The notes beneath the pieces were generated by a model, which worked only from the letters and a program-made list of their open reading frames with translations, did not search any database and was not told where the DNA came from. DNA of 64,000 nucleotides from Tetrahymena elliotti 4EA (Eukaryota; Ciliophora; Oligohymenophorea; Hymenostomatida; Tetrahymenidae), in contig JH720397.1 in assembly GCA_000231825.2 (NCBI GenBank), forward strand, positions 82,555 to 146,554, read 5' to 3'. Each line of letters starts with the position of its first letter. Position 1 is the first letter of the stretch. Shown one piece after another: positions 35,953 to 48,081 of this stretch. The position numbers were made by a program, and so were the translations under genes.

Positions 35953-38900
35953 ATGTTGAAAAGTAAAAAGAACTTTATCACTCATTTCAGTAGTAAGAAT
36001 TAATTTACTAATATAAGTGAAAAAAACTTTAATGGTAATAACAACTAAGATGACTTTATAACTCCTTAAAATGGGTTTAAATACTAATACCAAAATAAAA
36101 TAAATTTACAAAATGAAAGTGATAACTTAAATCACTCATCAATATAAAATAAGTAAAAAAATTTGATTCTTCAAGAACTTCAACAAAATTTTTCTAGTAG
36201 AAACAAAAATTAATATTAGTATATAACTCCACTATTAAAGTAAAACCTGCTGAATCATACTTACAATAACGCACTCACTGATTCTTTTCTTAAAACTGAT
36301 AGCTATTAACAATCAAATGATGAATCATAAAATAATAATGATCATTAATCAGCTTTTCATATGAATAATTATTTTAAACTTTAAAAAATGGGTTTTCAAT
36401 TTATCAATTAACCAAATACAGGCTTTGAAAGAAACTAAAGTTCTGATTCAAACGATATGAATGATGAAAATTATTCTTCATCTGAATACAGGCAGGATCA
36501 AGATATCATTAAAAGAAAACTCTTTAGGGATGAAAGGGATGAAACAATTAGAAAAACTGAGAATACTCCTGAGCATTTCTATGATAAAAATATTTTTTAA
36601 TCTGATTTAAATGAATATGAAGATTAATTTTAAAATCTAAGTTTGAATTAAAAAGATGATAATAAAATAGCAGACATACAATTTTTAAATATTTATGAAA
36701 ATAAATAATGTTTTGAAAATCTCTCAAACTTAAACTACTAAAATTGTGAAACAAGCAGCTTTAATTTTTCTCAGTAATTCAACAACAACATCAGATAACA
36801 AAGAACTTAAATTTAAAATAATTAAAACAATTTCGGATGGTTAAATTTCAATTAATCCAATTAAGATTTCTCAAAATAAATTCAAGATAAAAATTTTGCT
36901 TAAAATATGTACAATAAATTCATAGATGAGGAAAATTTCTCATAGAAATCAGACGAAGTATAGTAATTAAATGGGAGCTAGTAGTATATCATAAGTAAAT
37001 AAAATTAAAATTATGCAGAAACACAATATAAAGACTTATAAAATAATCTCATTTTAAATAATTAAATAATAAATTTATTTTAAAGAAATTAAAATTATCT
37101 TCTATTATAAGATAGTGAAAAAAATAATTTTGATAACTTTATTAACTAAATAGATTATTCAAATAATTAACATATTCAAAATATTAGCCAAGACAACTAA
37201 AATTTGTATAGTCAAGATGGTAAAATAAATCAATTAGAATATACAGAAAACAAATCATTTGGTAGTTAATTTTTGAGTTGCTAATAAAATAAAAATAAAA
37301 TAAAGAATATGTTTTCAGATGAGCAAGATAAGTCTTAAAAAAAATCAGTACTTCTTGAATAAATTTAAAGTTCTTCTATTAACCCTTTATTCAGTTAAAC
37401 TAACTCAAAAAAATCTTCAAAGAAATAATCACCTTACTAAAGCCTTTCAGAGAATAAACTAAGTTTTTACATTGATTCTATAAAATCTTAATTTAAAGGC
37501 AAGTAATTTTTTAATTCTGAGAAAAATAGCAAGGAAGATATAATCTAAAGTCAGGAGTGTTATTAAATTTAAAGTGAATAACTGTAAGCTGATTCCTCTA
37601 AAGAAATAAAATAAATGACTTCAAAGTAAAATAAAATTGCTATAAAAAGGTAGCCATTTTTTAGTGAATAGTAAAATGGTTTAAGGCAGAAAAAAATAGA
37701 AAAAAATAAAGCTTGTTTATTTACAGATTTAACTTCAAAATAAAATAAAATCAATTAAAATTTAGAATTTTACACAAATTCAGAATTTAAAAATATTCCC
37801 TTATCTATAGCAGAAGAGTAAGAAGAATATGATGACGAAGAATAAGAAGAAGAACAAAAATTTTAGGATATTTTAGGTACCTAATATAGCTAAGTAAAAA
37901 TGGAAGAAGGTTGGTAAAATTAAAAAAAAACAGATAATCTTGTAGAAAATTTAATTTAAAATAAAACAATTTCATAAATTGATAATGAAAATTTTAATTA
38001 GTAAATTAATTTTGATTATATTGATAAAGAAGATGATGATTAAAATATATTCAAAGATAATATTTTTAGTAGTAACAGAAATATATTTTCAACAGATAAA
38101 AGGCTATTTTCAGCAGATAAAAGACTATTTTCAACAGATAAAAAGCTATTTTCAACAGATAAAAGGCTATTTTCAACAGATAAAAGGCTATTTTCAACAG
38201 ATAAAAGGCTATTTTCAAACCAAGTTCTGCAGAAATCAAAACAGCAAAAAAAAGAAAATAAAATAAATTCAAACAAAAATAGTCTTTCACTATTTTCTAA
38301 ATAAGGAAGAAAAGGAAAAGATATTTTCTAGTCTGAAAGTAAGTTAATAAACAAAGAAATAACAGAGTAAGCTGAAATATATAGACAGCACATAGTAGCT
38401 ATTATTGAAAATCATGCAAATTAAGTTGGTTTCGCAGCTTTTAATGTGTAAACAGGATAGATAAGTATTAGTCAAATAGTGGATAGATTGACTTATTTGA
38501 ATACAACTTCTACTATATTTGCATTTTATCCTCTTGAAATCATTTATTCTAACACATAAGCCAGTAGTTATTTAGTAAAAATTTTATAATAGTAGCTCCC
38601 TCTTACAAAATTTACTTCTGTGAAAAGAAACTATTTTGATGAAACGAAAGGAGAATCTATCCTGAAGAAGAAAAGTTCAAGCTAACTTTTTAAGTTGGAA
38701 AATCTTTATGTGGCTTTAGCAGCTCTTAATGCTTTAAGTATTTATAGTTTTTTTTATTCTTTTATTGAATAGAATTATCATACAAATTATTAATTTGAGT
38801 CGAAAAAATTTAGAGGAAATTAATTTTGAAATAAAAAATGTTTATTTTTATATAGTTAATCATATAGAAGTTACTCAAGAGCTTTATCTTTCGAAAGAAC

Positions 38901-41151
38901 AACTTTAAATAGGATTTATAAAGATGGATAGTCTTTTGGTCATGGACTACAAAACTGCTTTAGATTTGGAATTATTGATTTAATAATTCACCTAAAATGA
39001 AAATGGTAGTCTTATAAGTTTATTCAAGGTTTCTACAGTAGCAGGTAAGAGATTGCTAAGGTCAAATTTATTGTAGCCTTTGAATGATATTAAAATTTTG
39101 GAAGATAGACAAAGTGCTGTTTATGAATTGACAATGCATTAGGACTCTATTGTAACCTTTCAAACAATATTAAAGAATTTCAAAGATTTTGAAACTTCAA
39201 CTGTTAAATTTATTCAAAAAACAAAAGAATTAGATGCCAATAGAATAAGGCAATATTTAATCCACATTTACAAAATATATGAATTTCTTAAAAAATTGTC
39301 TCGCTTTAAAATATAACTTTAAATATTAAATTTATAAAATAAATATGTAAATGAATTAAAAGATTTACTATGTGATCAAAAACTTGAGTAAATTAAAGAA
39401 TCAATTAAATAAAGCCTAGATTTATCTTATCTAGAAAATGTCTAAAATTAGTCTTATAAGCCTTAAGACCTTGTAAATTATTTATTCTTTTTGTAGATTT
39501 TAAAAATTAACAATTTTAATTTCTAAAAAAAATATTTACCTGCAAACTCAAAATTAATGTGCCTATTATTTAAAAATTTAAACAAAGGCAATATTTAATT
39601 AAGATTTAGATTAAATTTTTAAAATTGAATTTTGATTTTAATACTTTGTTAATATAAATAAAGGTATATTTTATTTTAAAAGCAGAAAATAATGATTTGT
39701 TAGAGATTGAAAGAACGAAGTTAGTGAGCATATAGAAATATGCAAAAGACATATTTTGCGAGTATTAAAATAAGCTGGTAGGATATGCTAGTTTAGAACT
39801 AAAAGAGAATGAAAACAGAGGGTACTATCTGGTAGCAAGAAAGGCAAAGGAATAAAGTTAGAATATAAACTAGAAAAAAATAGAAGATATAATAGAAGAA
39901 AATTTAATAGAAGTGAATGAAAATAAAATAGGTAAAAACATTTAAATAACGTTTGTGACTTAAATATTTGCAGAGCTATCAAATCGAATTAAGGAGACAA
40001 AATATACTCTTATTTTACAGACTCAAAAGATTATAAAACAAATAATACCATTTATACAAAACTCCTTGGGTATTCTTTTTCAAATAAACTCTTTAATAGC
40101 TGAGATAGATGTTTGCGTTTCCTTTGCAGATTTTTATTATTCATTTTCATCTGAAGAAACGCCTCTGAGTTTGCCAAAACTTGTTGATTAAGAAATAAAT
40201 ATGTTAATACTTGATGATTTTTATCATCCTTTGCTTGTTTATAATAACAAAGATTAGTGGAGAAGATAAAATTCAAATTAAGCTGGGTAAAATTTGGGTT
40301 TTGGTCATAACAATATTTATATTCAAAAAAATAGCATTTGCATATCTGATTTAAATAATCTTCAACTATTTTTGGGGTAATAAAATTGTGGGAAATCTTT
40401 ATTAATTAAAAGTCTAGCAATTATTCAAATTATGGCATAAATAGGCTGCTATGTACCAGCTAAAAGTAGTGTGATATCACTTAAAAACTTGATTCTTTCT
40501 AAGTTTTATTCTACTGATAGCATAGAAGAGAAGCAGAGTTCATTTACTTCTGAACTTTAGCAACTAGATTTTATCTTAAAGTCAAGAGTTTCAAGTAACC
40601 AACAAATAACTTCTCTTTAAGCCAGTGAAGGAATAGCTCTATCTAAATCAAAGTAAATTTAATTTATTTTTAATTAAGTCTTGCAAATTAATAAAATTAA
40701 ATTAAGGGATAAGACTATTATTTTGATAGATGAGTTTTGTAGCAGCAGCTAATATGAAGATAATATATCAATAAGTCTTGCATTTCTAGAAGAGATAACA
40801 ATCTCCTTCCCAAAGAGCTTTATGCTATGCGCTTCAAAGTACTATGAGCTAGTTCAGATGACATAATTTTACAATAATGTTGAGTACTTTTTTATTAATT
40901 AGGACTATCAACTAAAGGAGTTGAGTGAAAATGATTAAGAAAATAAAATGCATGATTTTAGTGAAACAAGTTAGATTCTTTATAGCTGCTTGAGCCCTAT
41001 GCTCAGTCAATTTATAATAACCAACTCATTAAAAAAAAGCTTAGAAGAAGATGCTCTATTTCTAAAAATAGACTAACTGCATGTTTAAAATAAATCTTTA
41101 AATAAATTAATAATAAAAGATTTGGTTAAATTATTCACTAACAAATGTTGA
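35953..41151 (+). CDS. MSH4: MSH4-like meiotic MutS homologue with giant N-terminal extension, 1,629 aa
   Basis: Exons are 35953-38737, 38856-39472 and 39664-41151, joining in frame. From about residue 812 it matches the MutS homologue MSH4: VGFAAFN, FYPLEIIYSNTQAS, RNYFDETKGES, ALDLELLI, TVAGKRLLRSNLLQPLNDI, then the ATPase with Walker A GQQNCGKS (1372-1379), MAQIGCYVPA and Walker B ILIDEF (Asp1490/Glu1491). YVPA and YFDETKG favour MSH4 over other MutS homologues. With MSH5 it normally embraces recombination intermediates and promotes crossovers in meiosis. The first ~810 residues are a Q/N/S-rich tail absent from known MSH4, with an acidic patch and a heptapeptide repeat. The ATPase is altered: usual NMSGKS is NCGKS and usual DELGRGT is DEFCSSS. 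Expression is expected in the meiotic micronucleus. Confidence 0.9.
38086..38211 (+). repeat. Six 21-bp tandem copies encoding FSTDKRL heptapeptides
   Basis: Unit TTTTCAACAGATAAAAGGCT plus A occurs six times in frame inside the MSH4-like gene. The encoded copies are FSTDKRL, FSADKRL, FSTDKKL, then FSTDKRL three times. Each copy adds one Ser/Thr and a dibasic pair, giving possible phosphorylation sites. The last three copies are identical, so the array is likely recent and may vary in length between strains. Confidence 0.95.
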
Positions 41152-41340
41152 AGGATAATTCGAATGTTTCCAAACCTTTTTAAAGAATAACTTTTTTATA
41201 TTATTTTGAGTCAAACAATATAAATTAATTTCGGAAATAAAATTATTTAGTGAATTTCCAAATAAGTTATTTGCTTCTTAATAATTTTAATTTTATTTCT
41301 TGATCCTCAATTGAGTACAATATAGTATTTTTTTGATAAA

Positions 41341-41841
41341 ATGGATACTGAAGTACTCTTTCCCTTTAAACCTAATCAAAATTTAAGTTTATCAACTTAG
41401 TTTGCTTATATTTATACAACTAGCATTTTTAGCACATCCTCATAATAAAATGTTTTTACTGGTCTGTAAGCTCCAAAAAGTAAATAAAAGTGTATAGTAA
41501 AATTTGAGTTTAGTTTAAAATAGTTAGAAATATTTAGTACAAACAAAGAGTAATTTGAAATAAGAATAAATAATTACAACTTTTAGTAATATCAAAATGA
41601 AAGAAGAGTATTTAAAAAATATGATTTTTAAATGATTAGTTAATTAGCTGATAGATAAATTAGTTTATTTTATTAATTATTTGTTTAATTTAGTTATTAA
41701 TTTAAGTTGGAAAATGGATAATAAGTATTTCTAGCTACTAATTAATTCAATAGCTAACTAAAAGACAAAACAACTCATTAATTATAAATTGAAATTTAAA
41801 TTAGGTAGAAATTATTAATGTGCGTGTGTGTATGTATGTGA
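41341..41841 (+). CDS. Unknown protein, 166 aa
   Basis: An open frame of 167 codons starts MDTEVLFPFKPNQNLSLSTQ, with Pro, Thr, Ser, Glu and Phe spaced as in a real protein; later parts read IVKFEFSLKQLEIFSTNKEQ. The last residues run into a TG-rich stretch (MCVCVCM), so the true end could be earlier or spliced. It starts 190 bases after the MSH4-like stop on the same strand. No family recognised. Confidence 0.45.
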
Positions 41842-42014
41842 GCGGGTTTGGTTAATTATTTTTATTTATTATTTGAAATTATTTCATTTTATATAATCAA
41901 TGTCCTTTTTGTGTTTTTTATTTTAATTTAGAGAGTCTTTATTTTTAGTATTGCCACCTGACTTAGTAGCAAAATATATTTGAATTATCTAGCTTTTTAT
42001 TTTTATTTTATAAA

Positions 42015-44349
42015 TCAATTTTTCACTTTGATCTATTCCTTTTGCTTTTACTTATTAGGATGATTATTTGATTATGATTATGATGAAGAGGAAGAGGATC
42101 TATATCTACTTCTTTTTTAACTTCTTTTATTGCTTTGATTTTTATTTTTTTTAGAATGATATTTTTTGGAGCTTTTAGCTCTTGCCTTTTTATGATAAGA
42201 TTGTTAGGAAGATGAAGACGATGAGCTACGACTAGATTAACGGGACTAGGGAGAAGAAGATGAAGATTAAGAGGAGGAAGAGGAATGGTGAGAAGAAGAA
42301 GATGACGATGAAGAAGATGATGTGTTGTTAGATGTTGATGATGATCTCTGATGTTTTTAGAATCTGTTATATCTCTGTTGATTTTGATTAGAATTATGCT
42401 TTTTTTAATTATGATCTTTTTTTGATCTTGATCTTGATCTCTATTTATGTGGCTTTTTCTCATTTCTCTCTCTCATAGTCTTTTCAACACTTTATGAATC
42501 TTCATAATAGCTTGCATTTTTTTATTGCTCTTAATTACTTTTTTGTTAGACACCTTAATGATTGATTTAATTTGTTTATCTGTATTACTGAGAATAACTA
42601 CTACTTTAATCATCTGATTTAGTATTTTGACTTTCGTATTTGACTTTTTAGTTGTTTTTGAGATTTTACTTTTCCTGTTCCTATTCTTTATCTAAAATAC
42701 CTTGATGCGTCTTGGCTTGGTTTTTTTACTTTTATTAAAAAGTCAAGTCCCCGTTTGAGTCAGAGGAATTGCTACTATTTGATCTGCTTCTTCTTTCTTT
42801 TGAGTTACTAAGAGAAGGTGGGAATGACGACTGAGAATGTCTTTTGGTGCTTTTGTATTGATTGCTCCTGCTAGAATCTGCTGTTTCTCTTGATAAAAAA
42901 TTAAAATTAAAAATAATATTAAGCTATAGATTTGCTATCTAAAAAGAAAGGATGCGCTTTGATCAAAATGATGAATATTAATTAAATATTGCAGGTGCTT
43001 AAGAATAGTTAATGAAATAGATATTTAATTTTTGTTTCTTTTTTGTTTTCTAAAAATTAATTAATTGATAAAAAAATTAATTTTCATTTGAATGCTTTGA
43101 AGTAATTATTTAACAAAACTTAATACGAAGACGAATTCTTCTTATTTTTATATCAGATACTCATTTCTCCTATTTTTCGAGCTCATTTTTTATATTACCA
43201 TTCGCTTTAAAATTATTTCAAGCATCAATTTTCCTATTTTCTTTGTTACTTTTGTTTTATTTATTTTAATTAATTTATATAATATAATACCTTTATGGAC
43301 TTTTACCAAAGTAAGGGCCTTTGTGTGTTTCTCTTGGCTCATCTCTTTTTGAAAGCATAATTTTAATTTCTTTATTTTTGATCATCTTTCCATCAAGCCC
43401 TTCGATTGCTTTTAACGCATCAGAGTTCTTCAAGAATTTGACAAACCCAATACCTCTTGGGATTTTCTAACCCTTTTGCTGCTAGCTGTATGGCTCATAG
43501 CAAATATTTGCATATTCAACTTTGCCATATGCGCCAAAAATTTTTTTTAGTTGCTGATCGGTCACTTTATGGCTTAAATTAGAAACATAGAGACAACTTC
43601 CTGTAAAAAATACATCAAAAAAGAATAAATATACTTCAAAAATGTAAAGAAAAGAGAAAAGCATACCTTTGTTGGATTGTTCCATTAAATTTTTGTCTGA
43701 AGAGCTTCTTTTTTACTTAGAATTCTTAGTTTAATCTTGAGGAATAGAGCTAATCTATGAATAATTTGATTATCTATTGAATGTTTTCTGGAGATTCCTT
43801 TCATCAAGCACACTCTAGCCTGATTTTTTAGGTGAAGCTGAACCCTAATCGATAATTTCTTATTTATATTATAAAAATTATATAGATATCTAACAAGGAA
43901 TGCTTAAATTAAAGTATAAGTGTTGTCTTTCTACTTTTTCTTTTTTAAAAACACAAACAAATTGATAATTTGAAATTATCTTACAAATTCTATGCAGTTC
44001 TCAGTCCATAAATTTTTAAAACTTAAATACAAAAAATGATTTTACACTATAAATTGCTCTAGTCGCTGTTGCCAATAGGTAGCATGAACTTGCTGACGAA
44101 TGTAATCTGATCACTCAAAGCTAAAATTTATATTAGCTCTCTAGCTATCAAAACTTTATTCTTCTAATTCTTTTAATAAAATATGCAATATAATTAAAGA
44201 TTATCTCTTTTTTTTGCACATAATTATCTCTATTAATAGCCAAAGGACTTTGTTTGAGAGTGATTGCTATTTTTCTTGCCTTTTTGATTAATCTAATTCA
44301 ATTTCTTTGATTTCTTTAGTTGTCTGCTTGCTTGGATGCTTGTATGCAT
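42015..44349 (-). CDS. RRM plus RS-domain splicing-factor-like protein (paralogue A), about 594 aa
   Basis: Firm exons are 43291-43600 (RRM) and 42015-42888 (C-terminal domain). An exon ending at 43667 precedes them, and its frame is coding back to about 43858. A 5' model using 43667-43902 and 43985-44349 (ATG at 44349) joins in phase, but that start is uncertain. The RRM has RNP2 LYVSNL and RNP1 RGIGFVKF. The C-terminal ~290 residues are Ser/Arg/Lys/Gln-rich, with RSRSRSKK and long poly-Ser runs, as in SR and Tra2-type proteins. It should bind pre-mRNA in the nucleus and act in splicing. The RRM is closely related to that of the next gene, including a shared PYSQQQ insert before RNP1. Confidence 0.75.
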
Positions 44350-45132
44350 ATATTTTCCTTTTATTTTTTATCTCCTTTCCCTCTTAACGTTAGCGCAGTG
44401 AAGGTAAACGAATAAATGAGCAAATCAGCAAGTGAGAGAATGTGTGAAGACTGTAATCCTAAATAATTATAATATAGTCATTTTTAAACTGGTTTGTAAT
44501 TTTTACTCTTATGATATAGAATTTACCTGAAATTATAATCTAGCTTTTATATCACTCCCACTGTGCTTTTGGATACCCCTATTTAGATAATTTTAAAAAA
44601 TAAAATATTTTTTTAACAAACATAAAAAAAAATAAATAATTTTCATCAATCATTGTCATAATATTCATTTTAACTTTTGAGATAATTTTCTATTCAACTA
44701 TAAAATATTCAATCTAATTCTTTTAATTGAATCATTGATTGAGTCATTTTTTACAAAAAATTAAAATTTTTGATGTTTCTGTTGTTGTGTGTAAATAGTT
44801 TTCCAAACAAATAAAATAGAGTAAATGAGGGACTTTTATGTTCAAAATAAATTTCAAAATTATTTGTTGATTTAAATTTAATAGATTCATTGAAAAATTA
44901 CCTTATCATATCATCTAAACTTAACACTGTCTCAAATTTAAATAAAAATAATTCATAATAAATAATGAGTCTTTTGTTTTGTTTCTTGTGAGCACTTCTT
45001 TGATACAAAAGAGCTAGAACAGTCAAATAAAAGAAGAAAGATCATTTAAATTGAGATTCAATCCCCATAGAAGAATTTTTTGTTTTCAAAATAAGCTAAA
45101 TAAAATTAGTTTTTAACATTATAATTAGCATC
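44350..45132. other. Intergenic tract between the two RRM genes
   Basis: This stretch lies downstream of RRM gene B and upstream of RRM gene A. It is AT-rich. A short plus-strand frame from 44418 (33 codons, MSKSASERMCEDC at its start) is too short to call. No RNA gene recognised. Confidence 0.45.
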
Positions 45133-46448
45133 TCAAGAATACTTGTTAGTCCTTGGATTACTTCTACTACGACTTCGAGATTTACTAAGGATTTGCTTTT
45201 TCTCATAATCGTCAATAAATGACTTTTAAATAGAAAAGCAATTTTGATTCATCTATTAATTTTGTCTATTTAGCCTAAAATTTGAATTACTTTTATTTAA
45301 GAATTATGAATGTGTTTATTTATCTCTTGTGTTTTTTCTTTAGGCTCTCTGCTTATTTGAGTTGTTTGGATTGTAATTAGAAAAATACTTAACATCCTTT
45401 TTACTCATCTTGTCAGTACTTGTTTGTTCTTTTGAATTGTCTCTTTTAGATCTATTTTTAGAATAATATGAATCTTCAAACTCATCTTTTAACCAATTCA
45501 AATTTCCTTTTTATCTATTTGGGTTATAAGTTAATTAAAGTTAATGAAATAATCTTCCATTTTGATATGGTTTTAAATTAATTTTCTTACTAATTCTTTT
45601 TATTAAAGCTGTGTCCTATTCTGTAGTAAGGTCCTTCTTTTGATTGTCTAGGCTCTTCTCTTCTTGCAAATTCTATTTTTATCTCTTTCCCCTTTATCTT
45701 TATTTCCTTGAGCTAATTTAATGCCCTTTAAGCATCTTTCTCTTTATAAAATTTAATGAAGGCATATCCAGCAGGTATTTTAATTCCTTATTGCTGCTAG
45801 CTATAAGGCTTGTAGCATAAATTAACATATTCAATCTTTCCATGCTCTTCAAATAGTTTCTTTAGATTCGATTCAGTCACTTTTTCACTCAAATTTGCTA
45901 TATATAAACACTTACCTTTACATTTATATTATTAAAAAAATTAAAGACATCTACTCATTAATTAATTATTTTATACTTATTTATTCTATTTTTTGGTTTC
46001 TTGATGGCGAGTTAGAAAATTTGTCTCTTCTTGTATTCTTCCGATGATTAGACTACTGTGATGACTAGGAGGATGATGATGAAGAAGAAGAGCGAGATGT
46101 CTTAGATGATTTTGATGAAGAAGAAGATGATGAAGAGGAAGAAGATGATGAGGAGGAGGAGGAGGAAGAGCGGGAGGAACTAGAAGAAGATATAGAAGAC
46201 CTGGATTTATTCATTTAAGAAGATTATCTTCTAGAAGAAGGTGATGTATTTTAGCAAGAGTATTTTGAAGACATTGATTGCTGTCTTTCATTAAGTTACT
46301 GTTTACTTCTTAATAATTGAGTGCCATTTTGTTTTGTAAAAGAATCTAAATTATCACATATTTTAGGTTGCTGCTAAGAAGTACTATTTGTATTATTTTG
46401 TGAAAACAACTAAATGCTTTCAGATAAGACTTCATTATCTACAAACAT
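45133..46448 (-). CDS. RRM protein with Ser/Arg-rich ends (paralogue B), 392 aa
   Basis: Exons are 45977-46448, 45591-45915 and 45133-45514; the introns of 61 and 76 bases are phase 1 and phase 2, at the same positions relative to the RRM as in paralogue A. Residues 1-157 end in a Ser-rich block with RSSSSSS-type runs and scattered Arg. The RRM follows, with RNP2 LYIANL, PYSQQQ, and RNP1 AGYAFIKF, then FARREEPRQ. The tail contains NRSKRDNSKEQ and ends SKSRSRSRSNPR. The architecture is that of a nuclear SR-like splicing regulator. Shared intron positions and RRM sequence show that A and B arose by tandem duplication, after which their RS domains diverged. Confidence 0.85.
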
Positions 46449-48081
46449 TCATTCTTTTTATAAAATTATTTTAGATTATTCTGGGAGTATTTATTTTCGA
46501 ATTATATTTTTTTAATTTTAAAAAAGAAGTAAAGTGAACTGAAATCATTACATAATTTTAATGCGATCTTTCTACTTAGATGGAAAAAAACTAATCTGTT
46601 AATATCGCCTAGCAAAAAAATATCAATTTTTAATGTAATAAAGCTAGCTTACAAAACTTCTTTAAAGATTTGAGAGTAAACTGTTTACAGTTATGTATTT
46701 ATTTATGTGTTACTTTAATTATTAATGTCAGAGATTTAATGCTTTTTTAATAGCTTTAACTTTTATAATTTTCAAACTCTTAATTTTTAATCTGCTATTT
46801 GTTTATCAATTCCTTAGGATTTATTTTCACAAATAACAAGAACTCTTGCCTAACCTTAAAAACCTATTAATTTTTTACATTTTTGAAGAAAGATTTTATA
46901 TCATTAAACCAAATCAGCTCCACTTCATTTTCCTATCAATTAAAAAATATATAGAGATAATTTAATTACGCATAACAATCAACTTTTTTAAATTATCTCA
47001 CTTAAATAGTTATATATGTCATTTATCTGCATCAAAAAATTTTAATTAATGTCAATAATCCCTTTCATTGATTTAATCTTAATTATTCATTATTTTAATT
47101 ACCTTTCAGGCAAATAGTAAAATTATTTTATTGACATAACTTACAAAAAAACAACTCTTCTTTTTAAGTAATAATACATTAATTAAAAATAACAAAAATA
47201 AAATTTCTTTATCAAAATATAAATAATATATTTATTTAAAAATTAAAGAGAAAGTTGATCTTAATTATAAAAATTATTAATTAACGTTTGTTGAAAAAAT
47301 AAGTTCATAACAAAAATAGAAAATACTTCTTCTTTAATTGCTAAAATTATTTGTTATTTTCAATGTTTCTAAAAAAATAAAATTATTTTTATCAAAATTA
47401 ATGCAATTTAATGAAGGATAGACACTAAACATATTAGAACTTTTTATTCTTTGTTGGCATCAAATATATATATTTTGTTTTTAGATTTTATACTAACTTA
47501 TAATTAAATTGGATTTAGAATAAGAAAAAAAGATTGAAAATATTATGCTTAAGCACTTGAAACCCTTGGAGATATTTTTAAACAAAAAAATTATACTTAT
47601 TGTTTATTTTTTATTTGTTTAAGAAAAAAGTAATTATTACAACAGTAAAAATAAATTTTATATTTTTAAGTTTTAAACAATTTTTAAAGAATTAATTTAT
47701 TCAATGAAAAAAATATTATTAAAATAAATCATTATTTTTAAATTTTGTTTATGCTAATTTCCACAGAAAAATAATTTATTTAAACAGAATTTTCATTTTT
47801 TTAGGGAAGAATAGCTATAATATGTATAATAGATTTCAGTTAAATTGATTTGGGATAAGAAACTCAGAATACAAAAGAAATAAATATTATAATTTGCTAT
47901 TTTGATAGAAAGATGGATAGATAGATAGATAGATGGATATTCATTCAACAGAAAATTAAATAATGCTAACTTAATTTTTGGTACTTTCATAGTAGTCATT
48001 ATAATATAAATAGCACTTACTTCTATTTATAAAAATTAATAATTTGAAAAATAAGTACATTATCATTCTATTAAGTTTTAA
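46449..48081. other. Divergent AT-rich intergenic tract
   Basis: This stretch lies between the divergent starts of RRM gene B and the first MORN gene. It contains a GATA-type microsatellite (about 47912-47938). No coding frame or RNA gene was supported. Confidence 0.55.

Noticed and set aside
38040..38290. Minus-strand FYLLKIA and SVENSLL repeats
   Set aside because: Antisense of the FSTDKRL minisatellite in the MSH4-like gene.
39473..39496. 24-base GTAAAT...TGTAG as a mini-intron in the MSH4-like gene
   Set aside because: Removing it leaves the frame running into TGA before the conserved region; the 191-base intron 39473-39663 joins both conserved parts correctly.
42023..42463. 146-aa minus-strand frame rich in His/Leu/Pro
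   Set aside because: It is a shifted reading of the Ser/Arg-rich exon of RRM gene A; the true frame gives poly-Ser and RSRSRS.
45050..45080. GAGATTCAATCCCC resembling a tRNA T-arm
   Set aside because: Flanks do not pair and no acceptor, D-arm or anticodon stem can be built around it.
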